Under the pieces are notes generated by a model. The model did no database searches. It saw only the letters and a program-made list of their open reading frames with translations, and was not told the origin of the DNA. Positions 1-7,619 of a stretch of 64,000 nucleotides of DNA are shown here, piece by piece (position 1 is the stretch's first letter; every line of letters begins with the position of its first letter). The stretch lies in NCBI RefSeq assembly GCF_015864945.1, contig NZ_JADYWF010000001.1:1054378-1118377 (forward strand). Reading direction: 5' to 3'. The translations under genes and the position numbers were made by a program. Origin of the DNA: Salinibacterium sp. NG253. Lineage in GTDB: Bacteria > Actinomycetota > Actinomycetes > Actinomycetales > Microbacteriaceae.

Positions 1-1042
1 CGCAGTCGCCCACCCGGGCGGGTTTGCCGACCTCGCGACCGCTTCCCCCGTCGACCCGACGCCGCAAGTCTTTGTCGATGCGCTGGCTTCAGCGGGCGGC
101 GCACCTGGCTATCCCTTGACCATTGGGGTCGTCGAGTTGCGTGACGCGATGGTGAACTGGTTCGATCGCATCCGCGGTGTCACTCTCAATCGAGAGGGTG
201 TGCTACCCACGATCGGTTCTAAAGAGCTGTTGGGTTTACTGCCATTCTTGCTCGGGCTCGGCGCGGACGACGTCGTGGTACGCCCGGCGCTTGCCTATCC
301 CGCCTATGAAGCGGGGGCGCTCGCCGTCGGTGCCAGCGTCGTTGCTGAGGACGATCCGGCCAAGTGGCCTGAGGCGACCAAGCTCATTTGGCTGAACTCC
401 CCTCGTAACCCCGACGGCCAGACCCTGACCGTTGAGGAGTTGCGTCGTGCTGTCGCCCGAGCTCGCGAGCTCGGTGCTGTGATCGTCGGGGACGAGTGCT
501 ACGCCGTCCTGAACGAGCGCAACGGGGAGCGAATCCCTTCTATCCTCGACCCGAGAGTGATCGGCGACGACATGAGCCAGGTTCTCGCCTGCTACTCAGT
601 CAGTAAGCAGTCGAACATGGCTGGATACCGCGGCGGCATGGTGGCCGGAGACGAACAGCTGATCGGCACAATTGCATCGAAGCGTCGCAGCCTGGGGCTC
701 ATGGTTCCTGCGCCGGTGCAGCAGGTGCTCAGCGCAGTTCTCTCGGATGATGAGCACGTTGTCGAGCAGCGCGATCTCTACACCGCACGACTTGAACGTC
801 TCCGCACTGCCGTCGAGGCAGCCGGGCTCGAGATTCACGGCTCGGAAAGCGGCCTGTACCTCTGGGCCACGCGGGGCGAAAGCGGAATTGATACCGCGAT
901 GGCGCTCGCTGACATCGGCGTGCTTGTCTCGCCCGGAGAGTTCTACGGTCCGAGCGGCACGCAATTCGTGCGCTTTGCCGTGACGGTTCGAGATGAGTAC
1001 CTCGACCGGGCGATCATCGCCCTTCAGTCGTGGTCCCGCTAA
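1..1042 (+). CDS. dapC: Succinyldiaminopimelate transaminase, 5'-truncated by the window edge
   Basis: PLP-dependent class I/II aminotransferase that converts N-succinyl-2-amino-6-oxopimelate to N-succinyl-LL-diaminopimelate in lysine and cell-wall diaminopimelate synthesis. The open frame runs from base 2 with no stop, so the true start lies before the window; a TTG at 116 is internal, because the upstream residues (HPGGF..VDPTP..GYPL) belong to the same family. Visible motifs are a WLNSPRNPDG substrate loop, the GDECYAVL strand, and SVSKQSNMAGYR with the PLP lysine, the form typical of actinobacterial DapC rather than general aspartate transaminases. About 346 residues are present. It faces the next gene and ends at a cluster of inverted repeats. 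Confidence 0.85.
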   Translation, partial: AVAHPGGFADLATASPVDPTPQVFVDALASAGGAPGYPLTIGVVELRDAMVNWFDRIRGVTLNREGVLPTIGSKELLGLLPFLLGLGADDVVVRPALAYPAYEAGALAVGASVVAEDDPAKWPEATKLIWLNSPRNPDGQTLTVEELRRAVARARELGAVIVGDECYAVLNERNGERIPSILDPRVIGDDMSQVLACYSVSKQSNMAGYRGGMVAGDEQLIGTIASKRRSLGLMVPAPVQQVLSAVLSDDEHVVEQRDLYTARLERLRTAVEAAGLEIHGSESGLYLWATRGESGIDTAMALADIGVLVSPGEFYGPSGTQFVRFAVTVRDEYLDRAIIALQSWSR

Positions 1043-1074
1043 CGGGACCACAATCCGTGGTCCCGCCAGCGGGA
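1031..1074. terminator. Nested inverted repeats between convergent genes, probable bidirectional terminator
   Basis: A GGGACC/GGTCCC word alternates in orientation. TGGTCCCG (1031-1038) pairs with CGGGACCA (1043-1050), GGGACCAC (1044-1051) pairs with GTGGTCCC (1057-1064), and TCCCGC (1061-1066) pairs with GCGGGA (1069-1074). The alternative hairpins exclude each other and cover the dapC stop codon. There is no long T tract. The site separates dapC from the convergent alcohol dehydrogenase gene. Confidence 0.6.
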
Positions 1075-1088
1075 AACCAGCTCGGGGC

Positions 1089-2129
1089 CTAGAAGGCGAC
1101 CATCACCTTGAGGCTTTCGCGGGAATCCATGGCGGCGTATCCCAGCGCAACCTCGTCGATGCCCACGACGCGGTCGAAGACGCGCCCCGGAGCGATCGAG
1201 CCGTCGAGCACATCCTGGAGCGCAGATTCGATGTAGGCGCGCACGGGGGCAGGTCCACCCGTGAGCGTGATGTTGCGACTGAAGAGCGAGCCCCAGCCGA
1301 TCGGAGCCTCGGAGTACTGGGGAACGCCTACCCGCGAAATGGTGCCGCCCACACGGACGGACCCCAAAGCTTGCTGGTACGCCGGGAAGTGGCCAACCGC
1401 CTCGATGACGACGTGACTACCCTCACCGCTGGTGAGTTCGCGCACCCGGGCGACTCCTTCTTCTCCGCGCTCGGCCACGATCTCGTCTGCCCCGAACTCG
1501 AGACCGAGGTCAGTGCGCGACTGATGCCGCCCCATGAGGATGACCCGCTCAGCACCAAGCTTCTTGGACGCCAGTACGGCCGACAGCCCGACCGCGCCGT
1601 CACCAATCACCGTCACCGTCTGTCCAGCGCCAACCCGCCCCATATGCGCGGCGTGGTAACCGGTGAGGTAGACATCGGACAGGGCGAGAAGCGATGGAAT
1701 CAGTTCACTTTTCTCGTCAACGCCCGGCACTGCCACCAGACTGCCGTCGGCCTGCGGCACTCGCGCATACTCCGCTTGGAAGCCGCCGACCTCGGGTTTG
1801 TTATAGAAGCCGCCGTGGCGGCAGGAGGTGTGGAAACCTTCTTGGCAAAAGACGCAGGTGTTGTCTTGGTACGTAAACGTGGCGACGACAAGGTCGCCAC
1901 GCTTCACCGAGGAGACCTCAGAGCCGATTTCCTCGACTACTCCGACCATTTCGTGGCCCATTGGAGCGCCAACCGGGCCCGGCTTACGCGTGTGATACGG
2001 GTGCAAGTCTGAGCCGCAGACACAGGCACGAACCACCCGCACTATGGCGTCTGTCGGAAGCTGGATCACCGGGTCCGCTACTGTCTCCACTCGGACGTCG
2101 CCCGCGCCGTAAAGAAATGTTGCCTTCAT
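1089..2129 (-). CDS. Zinc-dependent alcohol dehydrogenase family protein (paralog 1)
   Basis: Medium-chain dehydrogenase/reductase of 346 aa, a cytosolic NAD(P)-linked oxidoreductase acting on an alcohol or aldehyde that I cannot name. Catalytic zinc ligands are in CVCGSDLH (Cys38) and GHE (58-60). A reduced structural-zinc loop keeps Cys92, Cys95 and Cys103, one fewer than the classical four. The Rossmann motif GDGAVG is at about 176-181. The start is ATG at 2129, with GAGGA eight bases upstream and alignment to its neighbour; the frame stays open further upstream. It lies about 120 bp downstream of a close paralog in the same direction. The substrate is unknown. Confidence 0.8.
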   Translation of the reverse strand: MKATFLYGAGDVRVETVADPVIQLPTDAIVRVVRACVCGSDLHPYHTRKPGPVGAPMGHEMVGVVEEIGSEVSSVKRGDLVVATFTYQDNTCVFCQEGFHTSCRHGGFYNKPEVGGFQAEYARVPQADGSLVAVPGVDEKSELIPSLLALSDVYLTGYHAAHMGRVGAGQTVTVIGDGAVGLSAVLASKKLGAERVILMGRHQSRTDLGLEFGADEIVAERGEEGVARVRELTSGEGSHVVIEAVGHFPAYQQALGSVRVGGTISRVGVPQYSEAPIGWGSLFSRNITLTGGPAPVRAYIESALQDVLDGSIAPGRVFDRVVGIDEVALGYAAMDSRESLKVMVAF

Positions 2130-2247
2130 AGGTTTTCCTCGCAATATAAGTCTGCGGCTGAAGTCGTTCTCCACGTGGATCCGTGAACGCGCGACCAGAT
2201 GACGAAACAACCCTACACGGCGTGATTTAGCCTTCGTGGCAGGGCGA

Positions 2248-3288
2248 TTACGTCGGGTCGACCATCACCTTGAGAGCGGTGCGCTCATCCATCGCGGTGT
2301 AGCCATCGGGGGTCTGCTCGAGCTTCACGGTTTGGTCGAAAACGAGGCCGGGGTTCACCGTTCCGTCAAGCACCCCAGGCAGCAGTTGCTCGATGTAAGC
2401 GCGAGCGGGGGCCACACCGCCGACCAGGCCGACGTTCTTGCCAAATAGACTGCCGCGGCCGACCGGGGCATTCTCGTACTGGGGAACGCCAACACGGCTG
2501 ATCACTCCGCCGGCACGAACGACGCCGAGGGCCTGCTCGTAAGCGGGCATGAAGCCGACAGCTTCGAGAACCGCGTGGCTTCCCGTGCCGCCGGTAAGTT
2601 CGCGCACCATGGCGATGCCTTCTTCGCCTCGCTCGGCTACGACATCCGTGGCTCCAAAGTGCACACCGAGGTCAGTACGCGCCTTGTGACGGCCCATGAG
2701 AATGATGCGCTCGGCACCCATCTGCTTGGCGGAGAGCACGGCGAGGAGGCCGACAGCGCCGTCACCGATCACCGTAACGGTCTGGCCGGGTGCGACGCGC
2801 GCCTTGTAGGCGGCATGCCAGCCGGTGGCGTAGACGTCAGAGAGAGATAAGAGCCCGGCATACTGCGACTCGTCCACAGTGCCGGGAACCTTCACGAGGG
2901 TTCCATCGGCGTACGGCACGCGCACGGCTTCAGCTTGGCCACCTGTGATTCCACCGTTGCCCCAGTAACCACCGTGGATGCACGAGGTCTGAAGTCCTTC
3001 GAGGCAGAACTCGCAGGTTCCATCGGAGTACGCGAACGGGGCAATCACAAAGTCGCCGACTTTGAGCGTGGCAACGTCGTTGCCGCGCTCCTCAACAACG
3101 CCGATGAATTCGTGGCCGATAGGGCGAGCATCCGCATCCGCTGGCATCGAATGGAAGGGGTGCAGATCGCTGCCGCAGACGCACGCGCGGGTGATGCGAA
3201 CGACCGCGTCAGTGCTCTCGATGAGCTGAGGGTCAGGGGCAGTGATGACGCGGACATCGCCGGCGCCGTAAATGTAAGTAGCTCGCAT
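2248..3288 (-). CDS. Zinc-dependent alcohol dehydrogenase family protein (paralog 2)
   Basis: A 346-aa medium-chain dehydrogenase, the same length as the gene below it and collinear in every motif: CVCGSDLH (Cys38), GHE (58-60), Cys92/95/103 in the structural-zinc loop, and a GDGAVG nucleotide-binding turn. The two probably arose by tandem duplication, although the loop after Cys103 and the C-terminus have diverged. ATG at 3288 is preferred because the protein then begins M-R-A-T-Y like its paralog; an upstream TTG at 3321 has no ribosome binding site. The Shine-Dalgarno sequence for the ATG is also weak. Physiological substrate unknown. Confidence 0.8.
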   Translation of the reverse strand: MRATYIYGAGDVRVITAPDPQLIESTDAVVRITRACVCGSDLHPFHSMPADADARPIGHEFIGVVEERGNDVATLKVGDFVIAPFAYSDGTCEFCLEGLQTSCIHGGYWGNGGITGGQAEAVRVPYADGTLVKVPGTVDESQYAGLLSLSDVYATGWHAAYKARVAPGQTVTVIGDGAVGLLAVLSAKQMGAERIILMGRHKARTDLGVHFGATDVVAERGEEGIAMVRELTGGTGSHAVLEAVGFMPAYEQALGVVRAGGVISRVGVPQYENAPVGRGSLFGKNVGLVGGVAPARAYIEQLLPGVLDGTVNPGLVFDQTVKLEQTPDGYTAMDERTALKVMVDPT

Positions 3289-3390
3289 GGGTCTATTCAA
3301 CGCCCGCTTCGTGCCCAGCAACGAATCAGCGTTTGTTCAGGCGGCCGGGGCTACCGGCCGAACGTCGGTGGCCTTGACTAACATCAGGTC

Positions 3391-3990
3391 ATGGCCAGCT
3401 TCGCCGACAAACCCATCCTCGACGTCACCATCGCCGAGTGGACGGCCTTCCTCGAGAACGAGCCCTCGCCCAACGGCGTGCGCCTCAAGCTCCGAAAAAA
3501 GCTGTCGAAGGCACCGGGCATCACTTGGAGCGAAGCGCTCGACATTGCCCTGTGCTTCGGATGGATCGACGGCCAGATGGCACGCCTCGACGACGACTAC
3601 ACGCTGCAGGCCTTCACTCCGCGCCGCAAGAACAGCCCCTGGTCACAAGTAAATCGCGACCATGTCGCCCGGCTCATCGAGGAGGGCCAGATGCGCCCCG
3701 GCGGTCTCGCCGAAGTTGAGCGCGCCAAAGCCGACGGCCGCTGGGATGCCGCCTACAGCCAGAAGAACATGACCACTCCCCCAGATTTGCAGGCCGCTCT
3801 CGACGCCAACCCTGCCTCTGCGGAGTTCCACGCCGGCCTCACCAAGAGCGTGCGCTTTCAGATCTATGCGCGCCTCACCGGCATCAAGACTCCGGCGGTG
3901 CGCGCAGCCCGCATCCGGGATGTCGTGGAGAAGGGCGCGATCGGCGAGCACCACTACGCGCAGCCGACGCCTCCGGCGAAACGGCCGTAG
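3391..3990 (+). CDS. YdeI/OmpD-associated family protein
   Basis: A 199-aa soluble protein of the YdeI/OmpD-associated family (DUF1801 relatives and bacteriocin-protection proteins). Family hallmarks are the early W-x-x-FL segment, the A-L-CFGWIDGQ block (about 52-63), the FTPRRKNSPWSQVN block (about 75-88) and the C-terminal YxRLxxIKTPAxRxxRIxxVV region. The biochemical role is not established. No Shine-Dalgarno sequence precedes the ATG, but TAACAT (3379-3384) sits six bases upstream, which fits a leaderless transcript. It is transcribed away from the dehydrogenase genes and towards the sigma factor gene. Confidence 0.8.
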   Translation: MASFADKPILDVTIAEWTAFLENEPSPNGVRLKLRKKLSKAPGITWSEALDIALCFGWIDGQMARLDDDYTLQAFTPRRKNSPWSQVNRDHVARLIEEGQMRPGGLAEVERAKADGRWDAAYSQKNMTTPPDLQAALDANPASAEFHAGLTKSVRFQIYARLTGIKTPAVRAARIRDVVEKGAIGEHHYAQPTPPAKRP

Positions 3991-4018
3991 CTGCGAGATG
4001 CGCGGGACTCCGCCGGCA

Positions 4019-5278
4019 TTACTCGGGCAGCTGCGCGATACGCCGATCGAGATGCTGCTGCTCGGCGGCGTTCGTGGCCAGTTCGCGCGCCCGGGCGAAC
4101 GCCGGAGCCGCGGCATCCGCGTCGCCGGCGCGCAGCAGCAGCTCGGCTTTAGTTGACCAGTACAAGTGGTAGTCATCGAGGCCTTCGACCTCGTTGAAAA
4201 TCCGCAACCCAGCATCCGGCCCATCCGCCATTGAGACCGCGACCGCCCGATTGAGGGCAACGACCGGAGAGCCGCCCGTCATCGCCAACAGCACCGCATA
4301 GGCGGATGCGATAGCCGGCCAGTCGGTCTCGGCGGCCGTGCGCGCGGTGGCATGGTGGCGCGCAATAACGGCTTGGGTCTGGAAGGGCCCAGGCTGCAGC
4401 CGACCGAGGGCACTGTGCAGGAGCCCGTTGGCTTGCTCGATGAGCTCGCCGTCCCAGCGGGTGCGATCCTGGTGCTCGAGAAGAACTAGTTTGTCGCCAC
4501 GAAAGCGGGTGTCGTGGCGGGCGCGAGCGTACAGCTCGAGCGCCAGCAGACCTTCGACTTCGGGGTTGCCCGGCAGCAGTTCGCGGGCGGTGATCGTGAG
4601 GCGAATCGCTTCTTCCACGAGGTCGACGCGACCACCGGTGGCGCTCCCCCGTGAGAGATAGCCCTCGTTGAAAATGAGGTAGAGAACTGTGAGCAGGGCA
4701 TCCACTCGCAGTGTGAGGTCCTCCGGAATGCTGAGCGGGATACCCGCGTCACGAATCTTGCGCTTGGCCCGCACGATCCGCTGCGCAAGGGTCTGCTCGG
4801 GCAGCAAGAAAGCAGCCGCGATTTCGGTGGTCGTGAGGCCACCGACGAGCCGAAGAGTCAAGGCCACTTGGGTGTCTCGCCCCAGCGCTGGGTGACAACA
4901 GAGCAGAAGCAACCGCACGTGTTCATCGCCCGAATAGTGGGCATCGTCAATCATGTCGGGCACCTCCTCGTCGTTGCTACTGGGACCACGAGCACCGTTG
5001 TTGCGCTCGGCGGCCGCCACAAGATCCGGTGCCGCTCGCGCCAACCGGCGAGCGGCCGTAGCTTCACGCCGCACCCGGTCAACCGCACGATTGCGGGCGA
5101 CCGTATAGAGCCACGCAGCCGGGTTGTCTGGAACGCTGCCCCAGTTCAGGGCTTCAACGAGCGCATCCTGCACCGCATCATCGGCGACATCGAGGCCAAA
5201 GCGGTGCGTGAGGAGCGCGAGCACATGCCCACTCTCCTCACGCGCCAGGCGGGTGACCGCCTCTGAGTTATCAGGCAC
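4019..5278 (-). CDS. ECF42-type RNA polymerase sigma factor with C-terminal TPR-like extension
   Basis: A 419-aa extracytoplasmic-function sigma factor. Sigma region 2 is at about residues 8-80, including PDNPAAWLYTVARNRAVDRVRR, and region 4 at about 125-185, with LRLVGGLTTTEIAAAFLLPE as the recognition helix region. A long helical C-terminal domain (about 190-419) contains the conserved LYLIFNEGY segment typical of ECF42. The start is taken as GTG at 5278, one base after the stop of the DGPF gene, so translation is probably coupled; the longer open frame upstream runs through that gene. ECF42 factors have no dedicated anti-sigma factor and are encoded beside DGPF/YCII proteins, exactly as here. 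Confidence 0.88.
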   Translation of the reverse strand: MPDNSEAVTRLAREESGHVLALLTHRFGLDVADDAVQDALVEALNWGSVPDNPAAWLYTVARNRAVDRVRREATAARRLARAAPDLVAAAERNNGARGPSSNDEEVPDMIDDAHYSGDEHVRLLLLCCHPALGRDTQVALTLRLVGGLTTTEIAAAFLLPEQTLAQRIVRAKRKIRDAGIPLSIPEDLTLRVDALLTVLYLIFNEGYLSRGSATGGRVDLVEEAIRLTITARELLPGNPEVEGLLALELYARARHDTRFRGDKLVLLEHQDRTRWDGELIEQANGLLHSALGRLQPGPFQTQAVIARHHATARTAAETDWPAIASAYAVLLAMTGGSPVVALNRAVAVSMADGPDAGLRIFNEVEGLDDYHLYWSTKAELLLRAGDADAAAPAFARARELATNAAEQQHLDRRIAQLPE

Positions 5279-5279
5279 G

Positions 5280-5627
5280 CTACGAGGGCACCACCGGGCG
5301 AACCTCGAGCGAGCCAGCCGGAATCGGAACCTCGGCAGCAAGCGCAAGCGCCTCATCCAAATCTTTGGCTTCCACAATGTAGTAGCCGCCAAAGTGTTCT
5401 TTGGTTTCAGCGAAAGGACCGTCGATGATCGTGTCGCCGGCACCGTAAGCGCGACGAATCGTGGTCGCCGTCTCGACGCCCAGCAACTGATCTGCGGCGA
5501 CATAGTGGCCACCATCGATCAGTTTTTGGTTGTAGGCCATCCACGGCGCCATCATCTCGTCGAAGGCGTCCGTGCCCGGTTCTGGGCCATCAAAAGGTTC
5601 AGAATGAATCAGGATCATGTACTGCAT
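5280..5627 (-). CDS. DGPF/YCII-related domain protein
   Basis: A 115-aa YCII-related protein carrying the diagnostic DGPF motif within IIDGPFAETKEHFGG (about 73-87). Proteins of this type are partners of ECF42 sigma factors. Their biochemical role is unresolved; a dimeric alpha/beta-barrel sensor or enzyme is plausible. ATG at 5627 has GGGAG seven bases upstream. The gene is second in a three-gene operon: its start is 10 bases past the DUF1761 stop, and its stop is one base from the sigma factor GTG. Confidence 0.85.
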   Translation of the reverse strand: MQYMILIHSEPFDGPEPGTDAFDEMMAPWMAYNQKLIDGGHYVAADQLLGVETATTIRRAYGAGDTIIDGPFAETKEHFGGYYIVEAKDLDEALALAAEVPIPAGSLEVRPVVPS

Positions 5628-5637
5628 GTTTTTCTCC

Positions 5638-6060
5638 CTAACCGAATTGTGAAGTGTGGCCAAAAAGGCCAATAACAACGGACATGACGACGAGAACGGC
5701 AAGCTGATGACCCATATCGATCGCAAACAGCGTCGGGGACTTCTTCTCAAAAAGATACTCGACAGCGTTCCGCGACGCGGTAAAACTGAGCCAGCCAATG
5801 GATGCCACAGCCAGCGTGACCGCCAGAAACGAGCCACCAAGCTGGTCGTGCGCGATCGCGGCGGCAAGCGCCAGCACTGTTGCCGTTATGGCCGTGGCCA
5901 CAAGCGCCAACAGATACGCCCACCCGGGAGTCTTCGCACTCAGATCTATCCCGGCTCGCGCCGCCCACGGCTTGCCGAGCAGCGCCGGTGAGAACCAGGC
6001 CCACCCGACGAGCATTCCTGCGACGGTGGCGAGAGCGATCGCCAGCACATTCAGCATCAT
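5638..6060 (-). CDS. DUF1761-type integral membrane protein
   Basis: A 140-aa membrane protein with four predicted helices. The N-terminal helix runs into GMLVGWAWFSPALLGKPW, the signature of the DUF1761 family, whose function is unknown. Two adjacent ATG codons (6060 and 6057) follow AAAGGA; the second has the better spacing. It is the first gene of the DUF1761-DGPF-ECF42 operon and lies about 43 bases downstream of a candidate ECF42 promoter, so it may be the effector output of that sigma factor. Confidence 0.78.
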   Translation of the reverse strand: MMLNVLAIALATVAGMLVGWAWFSPALLGKPWAARAGIDLSAKTPGWAYLLALVATAITATVLALAAAIAHDQLGGSFLAVTLAVASIGWLSFTASRNAVEYLFEKKSPTLFAIDMGHQLAVLVVMSVVIGLFGHTSQFG

Positions 6061-6102
6061 CTTGTCCTTTCGGGGCCGGAATTTCCTGCCCTTCATTGAC
6101 AT

Positions 6103-6128
6103 GACGCAGCGCACGTGCCGAATCGACA
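6103..6128 (-). promoter_or_regulatory. Candidate ECF42-dependent promoter of the DUF1761-DGPF-sigma operon
   Basis: Read on the minus strand, TGTCGA (6128-6123) is followed by exactly 16 bases and CGTC (6106-6103). This agrees with the ECF42 promoter consensus as I recall it: TGTCGA at -35 and CG(A/T)C at -10. Transcription would begin near 6096, giving a leader of about 35 bases to the first gene of the operon that encodes the sigma factor, so the system would be autoregulated. Confidence 0.65.
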
Positions 6129-6156
6129 CGTGCGCTGAAAAAACTTTTGAAAAGTT
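6108..6156. other. Two inverted repeats between the sulfatase gene and the ECF42 operon
   Basis: AGCGCACGTG (6108-6117) and CACGTGCGCT (6127-6136) form a perfect 10-bp stem with a nine-base loop that overlaps the -35 element and spacer of the candidate ECF42 promoter. Next to it is a perfect 15-bp palindrome, AACTTTT-G-AAAAGTT (6142-6156), just beyond the sulfatase stop codon. The first may be a terminator for the sulfatase operon or an operator. The second lacks the GC-rich stem of an ordinary terminator. Confidence 0.5.
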
Positions 6157-6158
6157 CT

Positions 6159-7589
6159 TTAGATGCCGACTGGCTTCGGCTGGCTGGGGTGCGGCTCGTC
6201 TTTGAACGAGGCCTGCGCCTTCCACATTTTAACCTTCATATCTGCTTCGACCTCGGCGTATTCGGGCGTTCCGTAGACGTTGTTGAGTTCGTCGGGGTCT
6301 GTTTCGAGGTCGTACATTTCCCACTCGGAGGGGTAGGAGAATGGCCCGGTTCCGGGCACACCCAATCCGTCGTTGTAGAAGAAGATCAGCTTGAAGCGGT
6401 CGGTGCGGTAGCCGTAGTGGGCGGGCGCGCGATGGAAGACATCGTCGTTCTCCCAGTAGCGGTAGTACATGCCCTCGGCGGGTTCGACATCCGGAGTTTC
6501 AATGAGGTCGGGCCAGAGGCTGCGGCCTTGCATCCGCGGGTGGTGCTCCACGCCGGCCGCGTCGAGGATGGTCTGCGCAAGGTCAACGTTGGTGACGATG
6601 CCCTCGTACGACTTGCCCGCCGCTAGCTGCGCTGGATAGCTAAGCACGAACGGCATCCGCAGCGACTCTTCGTACATGAAGCGCTTGTCAAACCAACCAT
6701 GGTCGCCCAAGAAGAAGCCTTGATCCGAGCTGTACATGAGGAGGGTGTCGTCGAAGTCGCCGCGCTCTTTGAGCCAGTCGGTCACCCGGCCAACGTTGTC
6801 GTCGACCGAGGCGACGCACGCAAGGTAGTCCTCCATGAAGCGCTGGTACTTCCACAGGGCGAGCTCGTCGTAGCTGAGCCCCTCGGGTGGTGTCTGCTTG
6901 AGGTCGGCTTCGCTGAGGTTTTCGGCGATGCGCATCGCGGCCCGACGCGCGGACGACGTGCGCGTCTCGTAGTCATCAGTGAACGTCGCCGGTACCGGGA
7001 TGGGGTCGGAGTACATTCCGGCGTGCTTCTCGTCGGGCTCCCATGGGCGGTGCGGTGCCTTGTGGTAAATCAGCACGCACCACGGGTCGTCACCCTCGAG
7101 CTCGTCAACCCACTTGAGCGAGAGGTCGGTGATCACGTCGGTGGCGTAGCCGGGAACGGTGCGCAGCCCATCCGGGTTCAAGAATTTCGGGTCGAAGTAT
7201 TCGCCCTGCTCGATGAGCACATCCCAGTAGTCGAAGTTCTGGGGGTCAGCTTCTCCACCATCACCCATATGCCACTTGCCGACTATGGCTGTGCGGTAGC
7301 CCGCGTCTTTCAGCTGAGAGACGAAGGTCGGCTGGCTCGCATCGATCGGAGTCACGAGCGTGCTGACACCGTTGATGTGACTATATGTCCCCGTAAGAAT
7401 GGATGCCCGGCTCGGCGAACACAGCGAGTTGGTTGCGAAACAGTTGTCGAGCTTCCATCCCAACTGCGCGATCTCGTCGATGCGGGGTGTCTGGTTCACG
7501 ACCGACCCATACGCACCAATGGCGTGCGAAGCGTGATCATCGGTGAGGATCATCACGATGTTGGGGCGGCGCGTGGCTTTCTCAGTCAT
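6159..7589 (-). CDS. Type I sulfatase (formylglycine-dependent)
   Basis: A 476-aa alkaline-phosphatase-superfamily sulfatase that hydrolyses a sulfate ester. The N-terminus PNIVMILTDDH carries the paired calcium-binding aspartates. C57 in NSLCSPSR fits the C-x-P-S-R consensus, in which the cysteine is oxidised to formylglycine. Later metal and sulfate ligands are in KWHMGDGG, KAPHRPW and SSDQGFFLGDHGW. Overall it resembles the glycan sulfatases (S1 family, heparan- or GlcNAc-sulfatase-like) more than choline sulfatases. There is no signal peptide, so action in the cytosol on imported substrate is likely. It is the last gene of the ROK/ABC/Gfo operon. The formylglycine-generating enzyme is not in the window. 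The ribosome binding site is weak. Confidence 0.88.
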   Translation of the reverse strand: MTEKATRRPNIVMILTDDHASHAIGAYGSVVNQTPRIDEIAQLGWKLDNCFATNSLCSPSRASILTGTYSHINGVSTLVTPIDASQPTFVSQLKDAGYRTAIVGKWHMGDGGEADPQNFDYWDVLIEQGEYFDPKFLNPDGLRTVPGYATDVITDLSLKWVDELEGDDPWCVLIYHKAPHRPWEPDEKHAGMYSDPIPVPATFTDDYETRTSSARRAAMRIAENLSEADLKQTPPEGLSYDELALWKYQRFMEDYLACVASVDDNVGRVTDWLKERGDFDDTLLMYSSDQGFFLGDHGWFDKRFMYEESLRMPFVLSYPAQLAAGKSYEGIVTNVDLAQTILDAAGVEHHPRMQGRSLWPDLIETPDVEPAEGMYYRYWENDDVFHRAPAHYGYRTDRFKLIFFYNDGLGVPGTGPFSYPSEWEMYDLETDPDELNNVYGTPEYAEVEADMKVKMWKAQASFKDEPHPSQPKPVGI

Positions 7590-7619
7590 TAGTGTTCTTT
7601 CGTCGTTCAGCGTGCTGCG

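Noticed and set aside
2130-2210. N-terminal extension of the first dehydrogenase
   Set aside because: The extra 27 residues do not align with the paralog, and the internal ATG has a good ribosome binding site.
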